From: Cereibacter_A sp052244495
GTDB lineage: Bacteria > Pseudomonadota > Alphaproteobacteria > Rhodobacterales > Rhodobacteraceae
Assembly (NCBI GenBank): GCA_052244495.1
Contig: JBQPXH010000002.1
DNA: 64,000 nucleotides
Direction: 5' to 3' (one strand)
The notes under the pieces are model-generated. The model saw only the letters and a list, made by a program, of their open reading frames with translations. It did no database searches and was not told the DNA's origin. The position numbers and the translations under genes are program-made. The stretch's first letter is position 1; the number at the start of each line of letters is the position of its first letter. Below, one piece after another: positions 9,181 to 17,663 of the stretch.

Positions 9181-10104
9181 ATGGAGCGGACGCGGAAACT
9201 GGCGACGGCAGCGGTGACGCTGACCCTCGCATTGGCAGCCGGCCAGTACATGGAGTGGACGGCGAAGCGCGCGCGGACGGACATCCGGCCGACCCATGTC
9301 GAAGCGGTATCTGCCGGGCCGGGGACGTTGATCGCGCCGGCTCTCGTCACGCCCTCGGCGCGGCGTCTTCCCATCGACCATGCACATTTCCTGCTGCCCG
9401 AGGATCAGCCGACCCCTGCTCCGATGACCGCGGACGTGAGCGGACCTGCCTGCCTCACCAGCCTCACGCTCGCGGCTGAGCCTGCTGCGATGCTCGCCCT
9501 GACGTTGGCAGCGCCGTGTCGGCCGGACGAGCGCGTTGTTCTGCGCCATGCCGGGCTGGCCGTCACGGGCCGCCTCTCGTCCGCAGGGCACCTGACCGCC
9601 CATCTGCCTGCGCTCGATGCGTCCGGGAGCGTGTCGATCCTTTTCGCGGATGGCTCCGAAGCGCAGGCGGCCCAGCCAGTACCCGAGGTGGCCGCGCTTC
9701 ACCGTTTCGGCGTCCAGTGGCTCGGCTCCGATGCGATCGAGGTCAGCGCCCATGCCGGCGACGCCCATCATGGCGACGCCGGACATGTCTCGGCCGTCGA
9801 TCCCGGCCGCACATCCGATCGCGGTGGTTTCCTGTCGCTGCTGGGCGAGACGGAGGTCCCGCTGCCGATGCTGGCGGAAGTCTACACCTTCCCGACCGAC
9901 GGAACTCAGGCGAGCGTCCAGCTGGAGGCGGAAGTCACCGCCTCGACCTGCGCGCGCACCCTGATGGGCGACGTAGTGGAAAGTGTCGGCGGGCGCGTCT
10001 TCGTCACCGAACTGACACTCGAGATGCCGGCATGCGACGCGGTCGGTGACTATATCGTGTTGAAGAATCTGTCCCGAAACCTGAATATGGCCGCCTCGCA
10101 ATAG
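9181..10104 (+). CDS. Uncharacterised membrane-anchored protein next to secA
   Basis: A 307-residue protein with no domain I can name. The N-terminus MERTRKLATAAVTLTLALAA is a signal anchor or signal peptide; the rest looks extracytoplasmic and rich in beta-strand. Two pairs of Cys (PACLTSL/APCRPD and STCARTL/PACDAVG) could form disulfides. A His/Asp-rich stretch (HAGDAHHGDAGH) sits near residue 202. From memory, similar genes beside secA in Rhodobacteraceae are annotated translocase, with no evidence known to me. The ATG at 9181 is chosen over the ATG at 9166 because GGAGCGGGGA precedes it. The gene is 15 nt upstream of the OmpA-domain gene and probably co-transcribed with it. Confidence 0.75.
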   Translation: MERTRKLATAAVTLTLALAAGQYMEWTAKRARTDIRPTHVEAVSAGPGTLIAPALVTPSARRLPIDHAHFLLPEDQPTPAPMTADVSGPACLTSLTLAAEPAAMLALTLAAPCRPDERVVLRHAGLAVTGRLSSAGHLTAHLPALDASGSVSILFADGSEAQAAQPVPEVAALHRFGVQWLGSDAIEVSAHAGDAHHGDAGHVSAVDPGRTSDRGGFLSLLGETEVPLPMLAEVYTFPTDGTQASVQLEAEVTASTCARTLMGDVVESVGGRVFVTELTLEMPACDAVGDYIVLKNLSRNLNMAASQ

Positions 10105-10119
10105 GGGCAGGCTGGGTGC

Positions 10120-11619
10120 ATGGGTCGGAGGGGGTCGCGCGCGGCGATGTTCGTCGCGCTGTTCTGGGTTGCCGCGGGTGCCAGTGCGCAGGACATCACC
10201 CTCACATCCCGCAGCGGCGCCATTGCACTCGATGGGCAGCTTCTGGGCTTTGACGGAGAGTTCTACCGGATCGGCACGAAATACGGAGCGCTCACCGTCG
10301 ACTCGGGTGGTGTGACCTGCACCGGACCCGGCTGCCCTGAACTGAAGGCGCCGGTCGCAGACATCCGCATCCTCGGCGCGACCGAGGCGGGGAACGGCAT
10401 CCTGCCGCGTCTCCTGCAGGCGGAGGCCGAGGCCCGCGGCTATTCACTGCGCCCGCTGGAGAAGGAGATCGGCTTCGCAACCGAAGTTCTCGACGGCAAG
10501 GGCGAAGCCGTCGCGCGTGTCAGCTTCACCCCGTCCCCGCCCGCCGTTGCGGCCGAGGCGCTCGCGTCCGGAGCAGCCGAACTGGTCATTGCGGCGCATG
10601 CCGAGGAAGGCATGACGACGCGTGTGCTGGCTCTCGACGCGCTGGTGCCGATCGTCGCCGCCGACAACCCTCTGCCCCGGATCTCGACGTGGGATCTCGC
10701 GCGGGCGCTCTCCGGCGAGATCGCCAACTGGAAGGACCTGGGCGGCCCGGACATGCCGCTCGTGCTGCACGCGCTGGCTGCCGACATCAGCCTGGAAGCC
10801 GCTCTCGAGGCGCGGCTCGGCCGGCCGATTGCGGCGAGCGTCACGCATCCGGATCTGGCGAGCCTCGCCGCGGCGGTGGCCCGCGATCCCTACGCGCTTG
10901 CCATCACCGGCCTCACGGCACAGGGCGCGGCCCGGGCACTGCCCCTGACCGACAGTTGTGGCTTTCCGCTGGTGCCGTCGCCGCTTGCCGTCAAGTCCGA
11001 GGATTACCCTCTCGCCCTGCCGGTCTTTCTGGTCACGCCCCGTCGGCGCTTGCCGCTCTTCGCGCGCGAGTTCCTCGAATTTCTTTCCTCTGCGCCCGCT
11101 CAGCAAGCCGTGGCCGAGGCTGGTTTCGTGGACCGGCGCCCAAGCCGCGTCCCGCTTTCGAGCGATGGCCAGCGCCTGATGAACGCGATCCGCGCCGCGG
11201 GGGAGGAGGTTCCGCTGTCCGAACTCAAGCGGCTGACCGATCTCATGGCCGGAGCAGAGCGGCTTTCGATCACCTTCCGTTTCGAGGAGGGCGGAGACAC
11301 GCTGGAGGCGCAGAGCCGCGACAGCCTGTCCGAACTCGTGAAGCTGATCGACATCGGTCGCTTTCGGGGCCAGCAGCTGATGCTGGTCGGCTTCTCGGAC
11401 GGGCGCGGACCAGCCGAAGGCAATCTCGACCTTTCGCGCGCCCGGGCTGAAGCGGTGGCGAAGGCCATGCGCGAGGCGCTGCCGGACCTCTCGCCGCCGC
11501 TCGTCGAAGGGTTTGGCGAGGCGCTGCCGCTGGCCTGCGACACGACCGTCGCCGGGAGGCGCATGAACCGGCGCGTCGAACTCTGGCTCAGGCCGCTCAC
11601 AGATAGTTCTGGGCCCTGA
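10120..11619 (+). CDS. Exported protein with PstS-like substrate-binding domain and C-terminal OmpA domain
   Basis: A 499-residue protein with a signal peptide (cleavage likely after AGASAQ). About residues 80-340 resemble the periplasmic binding fold of PstS-type phosphate-binding proteins, including ALDALVPIVAADNPLPRIS. The C-terminal 110 residues are an OmpA peptidoglycan-binding domain: ITFRFEEGGDTLE, LVGFSDGRGPAEGNLDLSRA, and NRRVELWL. This combination suggests a periplasmic protein tethered to the cell wall. It follows the secA-linked unknown gene by 15 nt. Its last 23 nt overlap the 3' end of the convergent radC. The ligand cannot be told. Confidence 0.85.
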   Translation: MGRRGSRAAMFVALFWVAAGASAQDITLTSRSGAIALDGQLLGFDGEFYRIGTKYGALTVDSGGVTCTGPGCPELKAPVADIRILGATEAGNGILPRLLQAEAEARGYSLRPLEKEIGFATEVLDGKGEAVARVSFTPSPPAVAAEALASGAAELVIAAHAEEGMTTRVLALDALVPIVAADNPLPRISTWDLARALSGEIANWKDLGGPDMPLVLHALAADISLEAALEARLGRPIAASVTHPDLASLAAAVARDPYALAITGLTAQGAARALPLTDSCGFPLVPSPLAVKSEDYPLALPVFLVTPRRRLPLFAREFLEFLSSAPAQQAVAEAGFVDRRPSRVPLSSDGQRLMNAIRAAGEEVPLSELKRLTDLMAGAERLSITFRFEEGGDTLEAQSRDSLSELVKLIDIGRFRGQQLMLVGFSDGRGPAEGNLDLSRARAEAVAKAMREALPDLSPPLVEGFGEALPLACDTTVAGRRMNRRVELWLRPLTDSSGP

Positions 11620-12361
11620 AGCTCAGCTCGCGCTCTTTCCCAACGATGAGATGATCGTGGAGAACGATGCCGAGGGCGGTAGCGGCATCCTGGATCTGCG
11701 CCGTCATGGCGATATCCTGCTCGGAGGGCGTCGGATCGCCCGAGGGGTGATTGTGCACGAGGATCAGCGCCGAGGCATTCAGTTCGAGCGCCCGCTTCAC
11801 CACCTCGCGCGGGTAGACAGGCACGTGATCCACCGTTCCACGCGCCTGTTCCTCGTCGGCGATCAGGACGTTCTTGCGGTCGAGATAGAGCACCCGGAAT
11901 TGTTCGGTCTCGCGGTGCGCCATGGTCGTGTGGCAGTAGTCAAGGAGGGCGGCCCAGGAGGACAGCACCGCCCGGTGCATCACCCGTGCCCGCGCCATCC
12001 GCTGCGCCACCGCCTCGACGATCTTCAGGTCCTGCGCACTCGCCTCGCCCATCCCTTCCACCTCGACCAGCCGGGCAGGTTCAGCCGCGATGACGCGGTT
12101 GAGATCGCCGAAGCGGTCGATCAGACGGCGCGCGAGCGGCTTCACATCCTGCCGGGGAATGCTGCGAAAGAGCAGAAGTTCGAGCAGTTCGTAATCCGGC
12201 ATGGCCCCGGCGCCGCCGTCCTGGAAGCGTGCCCGCAGGCGCTTGCGATGGTCTGCAATGTAGGAGGGCAACCTTCCGGGGAGCGGCACTGCCAGTGCCT
12301 CATCCTCATCACCCGGGAAGAGGGGCAGGGCAGCTTCGTGAAAGGACCGCGTCGCACACAT
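11597..12361 (-). CDS. radC: RadC family JAB-domain protein
   Basis: A 254-residue RadC/YicR family protein. An N-terminal helix-hairpin-helix-like region (LVEVEGMGEASAQDL at about 100-115) is followed by a JAB1/MPN domain with the metal motif LVHNHPSGDPTPSEQD (H-x-H and the downstream Asp). The DNA-repair role once assigned to radC is doubtful, and the biochemical activity is not established. It is convergent with the OmpA-domain gene and overlaps it by 23 nt. No strong Shine-Dalgarno precedes the ATG at 12361, so the start could lie slightly elsewhere. Confidence 0.92.
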   Translation of the reverse strand: MCATRSFHEAALPLFPGDEDEALAVPLPGRLPSYIADHRKRLRARFQDGGAGAMPDYELLELLLFRSIPRQDVKPLARRLIDRFGDLNRVIAAEPARLVEVEGMGEASAQDLKIVEAVAQRMARARVMHRAVLSSWAALLDYCHTTMAHRETEQFRVLYLDRKNVLIADEEQARGTVDHVPVYPREVVKRALELNASALILVHNHPSGDPTPSEQDIAMTAQIQDAATALGIVLHDHLIVGKERELSFRAQNYL

Positions 12362-12446
12362 CGGCAGAGTTTGCCGGACGATCCGTTTCCAGACCGTTAA
12401 TGTTCGGCGCGTTCACGGGGTGATCTGGCGCATCCCCGACAAGAAG

Positions 12447-12471
12447 GACGCGACCTTCCGTCGGTCGCGTC
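12447..12471 (-). terminator. Intrinsic terminator of dnaKJ
   Basis: GACGCGACC / GGTCGCGTC, a perfect 9-bp stem with a 7-nt loop. On the minus strand it starts inside the dnaJ stop codon and is followed by CTTCTTGTC. It closes the dnaK-dnaJ unit before radC. Confidence 0.6.
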
Positions 12472-13615
12472 AGCCCGTCATCCCGTCCCAGAAGCCCTTT
12501 ACCTTCGAGAAGAAGCTCTTGCCTTCCGGGTTGTTGTCCTCGGACAGCTTCTCGAATTCGCGCAGCAGTTCCTTCTGACGGACGGTCAGGTTCACCGGGG
12601 TCTCGACGGCGAGTTCGATCAGCATGTCGCCGCTGCCACCGCCGCGCAGGGCGGGCATCCCCTTGCCGCGCAGGCGCATCTGCTTGCCGGTCTGGCTGCC
12701 CGCCGGGATCTTGACGCGGCTGGAGCCGCCGTCGATCGTCGGCACCTCGACCTCGCCGCCCAGTGCGGCCGCGGTGATCGTGACCGGAACCCGACAGAAG
12801 AGGTGGACGCCGTCGCGCTGGAAGAGCGCATGCTCGCGCACCTCGATGAAGATGTAGAGGTCGCCCGCCGGGCCGCCGCGCATCCCGGCCTCGCCCTCGC
12901 CGGCCAGACGGATGCGCGTTCCGGTCTCGACCCCCGCCGGGATGTTGACCGAAAGCGACCTTTCCTTCTCGACCCGTCCCGCGCCGTGGCAGACCTTGCA
13001 CGGGTTCTTCACGATCTGGCCCATACCGTTGCAGGTCGGGCAGGTGCGTTCCACGGTGAAGAAGCCCTGCTGCGCCCGAACCTTGCCCATGCCCGAGCAG
13101 GTCGGACAGGTCACGGGCTCGGCCCCGCCCTCGGCTCCGGTTCCCTTGCAGGAGTCGCAGACGATGGAAGCTGGCACGCTGATGGTCTTCTGGACGCCCC
13201 TGTAGGCCTCGTCGAGTGTCACGCGCAGGTTGTAGCGCAGGTCTGAGCCGCGCTGAGCCCTGCTGCGCGCGGCGCCTCCGCGGCCACCCATGAAGTCGCC
13301 GAAGAGATCCTCGAACACGTCGGAGAAGGCCGAGGCGAAATCGGCCTGCTGGCCATATCCGCCGCGTGCACCGCCGCCGCCCATCCCGCCCTCGAAGGCC
13401 GCATGGCCGTATCGGTCGTAGGCCGCCTTCTTGTCCGAGTCGCGCAGGACGTCGTAGGCCTCGTTCACCTCCTTGAACTGGGCCTCCGCCTGAGGATTAT
13501 CCGCATTCCGGTCGGGGTGAAGCTCCTTCGCCTTCGTCCGGTAGGCTTTCTTCAGCTCGTCAGCCGAGGCATTGCGGGATACGCCCAGAACCTCGTAGAA
13601 ATCGCGCTTCGCCAT
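12470..13615 (-). CDS. dnaJ: Chaperone DnaJ (Hsp40)
   Basis: A 381-residue type I Hsp40 that delivers clients to DnaK and stimulates its ATPase. The J domain carries HPD (ELHPDRN, residues about 32-38). A Gly/Phe-rich linker follows, then four zinc-binding repeats: CDSCKGTG, CPTCSGMG, CPTCNGMG and CKVCHGAG. The C-terminal substrate-binding domains are complete. The start is the ATG of MAKRDFYEVLGV, with AAGGGGATG upstream. It lies 72 nt after dnaK and is separated from it by a GC-rich hairpin. Confidence 0.97.
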   Translation of the reverse strand: MAKRDFYEVLGVSRNASADELKKAYRTKAKELHPDRNADNPQAEAQFKEVNEAYDVLRDSDKKAAYDRYGHAAFEGGMGGGGARGGYGQQADFASAFSDVFEDLFGDFMGGRGGAARSRAQRGSDLRYNLRVTLDEAYRGVQKTISVPASIVCDSCKGTGAEGGAEPVTCPTCSGMGKVRAQQGFFTVERTCPTCNGMGQIVKNPCKVCHGAGRVEKERSLSVNIPAGVETGTRIRLAGEGEAGMRGGPAGDLYIFIEVREHALFQRDGVHLFCRVPVTITAAALGGEVEVPTIDGGSSRVKIPAGSQTGKQMRLRGKGMPALRGGGSGDMLIELAVETPVNLTVRQKELLREFEKLSEDNNPEGKSFFSKVKGFWDGMTG

Positions 13616-13642
13616 TGGCACATCCCCTTGGGCCACGCGAGT

Positions 13643-13667
13643 GGGGCGGCCCTTTCGAGACCGCCCC
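13643..13667 (-). promoter_or_regulatory. Intercistronic hairpin between dnaK and dnaJ
   Basis: GGGGCGG (13643-13649) pairs with CCGCCCC (13661-13667) around an 11-nt loop. No U-tract follows in the direction of transcription. It probably stabilises the dnaK 3' end or dampens read-through into dnaJ (inference), which would match the usual excess of DnaK over DnaJ. Confidence 0.5.
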
Positions 13668-13687
13668 TCTCACGTTTCACTGCGGCC

Positions 13688-15598
13688 TTACTTCCGCTTG
13701 TTCTCGCCGAGATCCTCGAAGTCGGCATCGACAATGTCGTCATCGACCGACCGCGGACCGTCTTCGTCCGGCGTGGCATCGCCCTCGCCCTGGCTGGCCT
13801 TGTAGATCGCCTCGCCGAGCCGCATCGCCGCCTCGGTCAGGTTCTGGATGCCGCCCTTGATCTTGCCGGCGTCCTCGGTCTTGAGCGACTCTTCGAGCGC
13901 CCCCATGGCCAGCTCGATCGCCTCGACGGTGGACGGGTCCACCTTGTCGCCGTGCTCGTCGATCGACTTGCGGGTCGAGTGCAGGAGGCTTTCACCCTGG
14001 TTCTTGGTCTCGACCAGTTCGCGGCGCTTCTTGTCGGCCTCGGCATTGGCCTCGGCATCCTTCACCATCTTCTCGATATCGTCGTCCGAGAGGCCGCCCG
14101 AGGCCTGGATGGTGATGTTCTGCGACTTGCCGGTGCCCTTGTCCTTGGCGCTGACCGACACGATGCCGTTTGCGTCGATGTCGAAGGTCACCTCGATCTG
14201 CGGCATCCCGCGCGGAGCCGGCGGAATGTCTTCGAGGTTGAACTGGCCGAGCAGCTTGTTGTCGGCCGCCATCTCGCGCTCACCCTGGAAGACGCGGATC
14301 GTCACGGCGTTCTGGTTGTCCTCGGCGGTCGAGAACACCTGGGACTTCTTGGTCGGAATCGTGGTGTTGCGGTCGATCAGGCGGGTGAACACACCGCCCA
14401 GCGTCTCGATGCCGAGGCTCAGCGGGGTCACGTCGAGCAGCACCACGTCCTTCACGTCGCCCTGCAGCACGCCCGCCTGGATCGCCGCGCCGAGCGCCAC
14501 GACCTCATCGGGGTTCACGCCCTTGTGCGGCTCCTTGCCGAAGAACTTGGTGACCTCTTCAACCACCTTCGGCATCCGGGTCATGCCGCCGACGAGAACC
14601 ACCTCGTCGATGTCCGACTTCGAGACGCCCGCATCCTTCAGCGCGGCCTCGCAGGGCTTCAGCGACTTCTTGATCAGGTCGGCGACAAGGCTTTCCAGCT
14701 TCGCGCGGGTCAGCTTCATCACCATGTGCAGCGGCTGACCGGTGTTCCGGTCCATGCTGATGAAGGGCTGGTTGATCTCGGTCTGCTGGCTCGACGACAG
14801 CTCGATCTTGGCCTTCTCGGCGGCTTCCTTCAGCCGCTGCAGCGCCATCTTGTCGAGCGTGAGGTCGACGCCATGCTCTTTCCTGAACTCGTCCGCGAGG
14901 TAGTTGACGATCCGCATGTCGAAGTCTTCGCCGCCGAGGAACGTGTCCCCGTTGGTCGATTTCACCTCGAAGAGGCCGTCGTCGATCTCGAGAATGGTGA
15001 TGTCGAAGGTGCCGCCGCCGAGGTCATAGACCGCGATCGTCTTGGTGTCCTTCTTGTCGAGACCATAGGCGAGCGCGGCCGCCGTCGGCTCGTTGATGAT
15101 GCGCAGCACTTCGAGGCCCGCGATCTTGCCGGCGTCCTTCGTCGCCTGACGCTGGGCGTCGTTGAAATAGGCGGGCACGGTGATGACGGCCTGCGTGACC
15201 GACTCGCCAAGATAGGCCTCGGCGGTTTCCTTCATCTTCTGCAGGATGAAGGCGGAAATCTGGGAGGGAGAATATTTCTCGCCGCGAACCTCGACCCAGG
15301 CGTCGCCGTTGCCGCCGTTCACGATCGAATAGGGAACGAGCTTCTTGTCCTTCTCGACTTCCGCGTCGCCCACGCGGCGGCCGATCAGGCGCTTGACGGC
15401 GAAGACGGTATTCGAGGGGTTGGTGACCGCCTGACGCTTGGCCGGCTGGCCCACGAGGCGTTCGCTGTCGGTGAAACCGACGATGGAGGGCGTCGTCCGC
15501 GCCCCTTCCGAATTCTCGATCACACGGGGTTGCGCGCCGTCCATGATGGCAACGCAGGAGTTGGTCGTCCCGAGGTCGATCCCGATGACTTTGGCCAT
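13688..15598 (-). CDS. dnaK: Chaperone DnaK (Hsp70)
   Basis: A 636-residue Hsp70. The N-terminus MAKVIGIDLGTTNSCVAIMD is the phosphate-1 loop of the actin-like ATPase. VYDLGGGTFDIT (phosphate 2) and LVGGMTRMP (adenosine loop) follow. The substrate-binding domain starts near LLDVTPLSLGIET, and the acidic tail ends VDADFEDLGENKRK. Full family length. It is first in a dnaK-dnaJ unit. An RpoH-type promoter lies about 115 nt upstream. grpE is not in the window. Confidence 0.99.
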   Translation of the reverse strand: MAKVIGIDLGTTNSCVAIMDGAQPRVIENSEGARTTPSIVGFTDSERLVGQPAKRQAVTNPSNTVFAVKRLIGRRVGDAEVEKDKKLVPYSIVNGGNGDAWVEVRGEKYSPSQISAFILQKMKETAEAYLGESVTQAVITVPAYFNDAQRQATKDAGKIAGLEVLRIINEPTAAALAYGLDKKDTKTIAVYDLGGGTFDITILEIDDGLFEVKSTNGDTFLGGEDFDMRIVNYLADEFRKEHGVDLTLDKMALQRLKEAAEKAKIELSSSQQTEINQPFISMDRNTGQPLHMVMKLTRAKLESLVADLIKKSLKPCEAALKDAGVSKSDIDEVVLVGGMTRMPKVVEEVTKFFGKEPHKGVNPDEVVALGAAIQAGVLQGDVKDVVLLDVTPLSLGIETLGGVFTRLIDRNTTIPTKKSQVFSTAEDNQNAVTIRVFQGEREMAADNKLLGQFNLEDIPPAPRGMPQIEVTFDIDANGIVSVSAKDKGTGKSQNITIQASGGLSDDDIEKMVKDAEANAEADKKRRELVETKNQGESLLHSTRKSIDEHGDKVDPSTVEAIELAMGALEESLKTEDAGKIKGGIQNLTEAAMRLGEAIYKASQGEGDATPDEDGPRSVDDDIVDADFEDLGENKRK

Positions 15599-15712
15599 GT
15601 ATGCACCTCTCTAGCGGCGATGTTGTGGGGGTCAGGCCCGACAGTCGGCGTCCGATCCCCGATCCCGTATTCCAGGCCATCCGGGGTGGCGCCCCTTCCG
15701 GCTACCGGGCGT

Positions 15713-15741
15713 ATATAGGAGGGGTGTTTTGGCCCTGCAAG
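15713..15741 (-). promoter_or_regulatory. RpoH (sigma-32) type heat-shock promoter of dnaK
   Basis: On the minus strand CTTG (15741-15738) is followed after 18 bp by CCTATAT (15719-15713). This matches the alphaproteobacterial RpoH pattern of CTTG, 17-18 bp, CYTATnT. Expected transcription start near 15705, leaving a leader of about 105 nt before the dnaK ATG. The same element precedes hslO in this window. Confidence 0.75.
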
Positions 15742-15807
15742 CGTCACGCGCCCGTGAAAATCATGTCAAATGGGCACGGATTTCGATGGCGCGGAGCGGC
15801 GGCGATC

Positions 15808-16776
15808 TCAGCGTGCAAGAGTGTCCATGACACGCACGAGTTCGGCGCTGATGCCGGGTTCGGAAAGCGCGTGGCCCGCGAAGGGCACGAGCCGCAGGTC
15901 CGCCCGCTCCCATCCATCCGCAAGCTTCCAGGCGGAGTGCGGCGGGCAGATCATGTCGTAGCGACCCTGCACGATGACGGCCGGGATGTGCTCGATCCGT
16001 GGGCGGTTCGCAAGGATCCAGCCGTCGCGCTCGAGAAAACCCGCATTCGAGAAATAATGATTCTCCAATCGAGCGAAGGCGCGGGCATATTCCGAGGGAC
16101 TCTCGCCCATAGGGCCGTCCTGAGCGACCGAGGCCAGGGCATTCTCCCAGTTCGCCCAGGCCCGGCCGAAGCGCGTCTCCTCCATCAGGTTTCCCGAGAA
16201 GAGCCGGCGGCGGTAGGCGGCGATCAGGTCACCGCGCTCGCCCGCGGGGACCGGCGCCACGAAGCGGGCCCAGATGTCGGGGAAGAAGGCCGCGGCGCCG
16301 CCGCCGTAGAACCAGTCGAGCTCGGCCTTCATCATCAGGAAGACGCCGCGCAGGACGAGGTTCGTCACGCGCTCGGGGTGGGTGATGGCGTAGATCAGCG
16401 CAAGCGTCGCGCCCCAGCTTCCGCCAAAGCAGATCCAGCGGTCGATCCCGAGTTTCTTCCGGATCACCTCGATGTCGGAGACGAGGTGCCATGTCGTGTT
16501 TGCCTCGACCGACGCATGGGGGCGGGAGCGCCCGCAACCACGCTGGTCGAACAGGATCACCCGGTAACGCTCGGGGTCGAAGTAGCGCCGCATCGAGGGG
16601 CTGCAGCCGCCTCCTGGCCCGCCATGGAGCACAAGGACGGGTTCGCCGTCGGGGTCGCCGCATTGCTCGACATAGATCCGGTGGCCGTCGCCCATGTCGA
16701 TCACCCGCTGATCGAACGGGTCGATCGACGGATAGAGGAACTCGACTGCGCGCTTTTGGCCTGATCTTTGATCCAT
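15808..16776 (-). CDS. pip: Proline iminopeptidase (alpha/beta hydrolase)
   Basis: A 322-residue serine peptidase that removes N-terminal proline from peptides. The oxyanion motif HGGPGGG is near residue 46 and the nucleophile elbow GGSWGA near 112. DQRGCGRSRPHA is the strand-4 signature of the S33 family. The late Asp and His of the triad fit IVQGRYDMICPP and PFAGHALSEP. The ATG of MDQRSGQKRAVEFLYP is chosen because the reading frame upstream does not resemble the family. It is divergent from ubiG across 61 bp. Confidence 0.95.
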   Translation of the reverse strand: MDQRSGQKRAVEFLYPSIDPFDQRVIDMGDGHRIYVEQCGDPDGEPVLVLHGGPGGGCSPSMRRYFDPERYRVILFDQRGCGRSRPHASVEANTTWHLVSDIEVIRKKLGIDRWICFGGSWGATLALIYAITHPERVTNLVLRGVFLMMKAELDWFYGGGAAAFFPDIWARFVAPVPAGERGDLIAAYRRRLFSGNLMEETRFGRAWANWENALASVAQDGPMGESPSEYARAFARLENHYFSNAGFLERDGWILANRPRIEHIPAVIVQGRYDMICPPHSAWKLADGWERADLRLVPFAGHALSEPGISAELVRVMDTLAR

Positions 16777-16837
16777 GTTCGTCCTATATAACGCCGCCAG
16801 CCTGATCCGCCATCGGGGAAACCGCAAGGAGTTTGCT

Positions 16838-17581
16838 ATGGAATCGACCAGCACCATCGACCCGGCCGAGGTTGCCAAGTTCGAGGCCATGGCGGCCGAA
16901 TGGTGGAACCCCCACGGGAAATTCAAGCCCCTGCACCAGATGAACCCCTGTCGTCTGGACTACATCACCCAGCAGATCGCTGCGGAGTTCGACCGCGACC
17001 TGTCAGCCCCCCGGCCCTTCGACGGCATTCGCCTGCTCGACATCGGCTGCGGCGGCGGGCTCCTCTCCGAGCCGATGGCGCGTCTCGGGGCCGAGGTGGT
17101 GGGTGCGGACGCGGCGCCGCGCAACATTCCGGTAGCGCGGCTTCACGCCGAGCAGTCGGGTCTCGAAATCGACTACCGGAACACGACGGCCGAAGCGCTG
17201 GCCGCCGCGGGCGAGCGGTTCGACGTCGTCCTCAACATGGAGGTGGTCGAGCATGTGGCCGATCCGCTGGCCTATCTGACCGCCTGCCGAGAGCTTCTGA
17301 AGCCCGGCGGGCTCATGATCTGCTCGACCCTGAACCGCAACCCGAAGAGTTTCGCCATGGCCATCGTGGGCGCCGAATGGGTCATGCGCTGGCTGCCGAA
17401 GGGCACGCACGACTGGGCGAAGTTCATCACGCCGGACGAGCTCTACGACCTGATCCGCAAGGCGGGCCTCGACCCCGTCGACCGCAAGGGCATGGTCTTC
17501 AATCCCATCAGCTGGAGCTGGAGCCTCTCCGCCCGCGACCTTTCGGTGAACTACGTCACCGCGAGCGTGCGGCGGGCGTGA
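16838..17581 (+). CDS. ubiG: Bifunctional ubiquinone O-methyltransferase UbiG
   Basis: A 247-residue SAM-dependent methyltransferase carrying out both O-methylations in ubiquinone synthesis. Motif I is LLDIGCGGGLLSEPMARLGA (about residues 66-85), followed by VVGADAAPRNI. The VEVVEHV-like NMEVVEHVADP and the KGTHDWAKFITPDEL segment are characteristic of UbiG. The start has an ideal AAGGAG 8 nt upstream. A -10-like TATATAA at 16785-16791 lies in the short divergent region shared with pip. Downstream it converges on an RTX gene. Confidence 0.96.
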   Translation: MESTSTIDPAEVAKFEAMAAEWWNPHGKFKPLHQMNPCRLDYITQQIAAEFDRDLSAPRPFDGIRLLDIGCGGGLLSEPMARLGAEVVGADAAPRNIPVARLHAEQSGLEIDYRNTTAEALAAAGERFDVVLNMEVVEHVADPLAYLTACRELLKPGGLMICSTLNRNPKSFAMAIVGAEWVMRWLPKGTHDWAKFITPDELYDLIRKAGLDPVDRKGMVFNPISWSWSLSARDLSVNYVTASVRRA

Positions 17582-17663
17582 GCCGGGCGGACTGCTTCGG
17601 GGCAGCGTGAGCCCGCTGCCCCGACTGGTCATGCGGCGCCGGATCGCGAGGCCGCCTGCCGGG

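Noticed and set aside
12362..12446. Small gene between radC and the dnaJ terminator
   Set aside because: No start with a ribosome site and no plausible peptide was found on either strand.
13403..15718. 771-codon open frame antisense to dnaK and part of dnaJ
   Set aside because: Shadow of dnaK in a high-GC genome; composition is that of reverse-complement coding and it covers the dnaK promoter.
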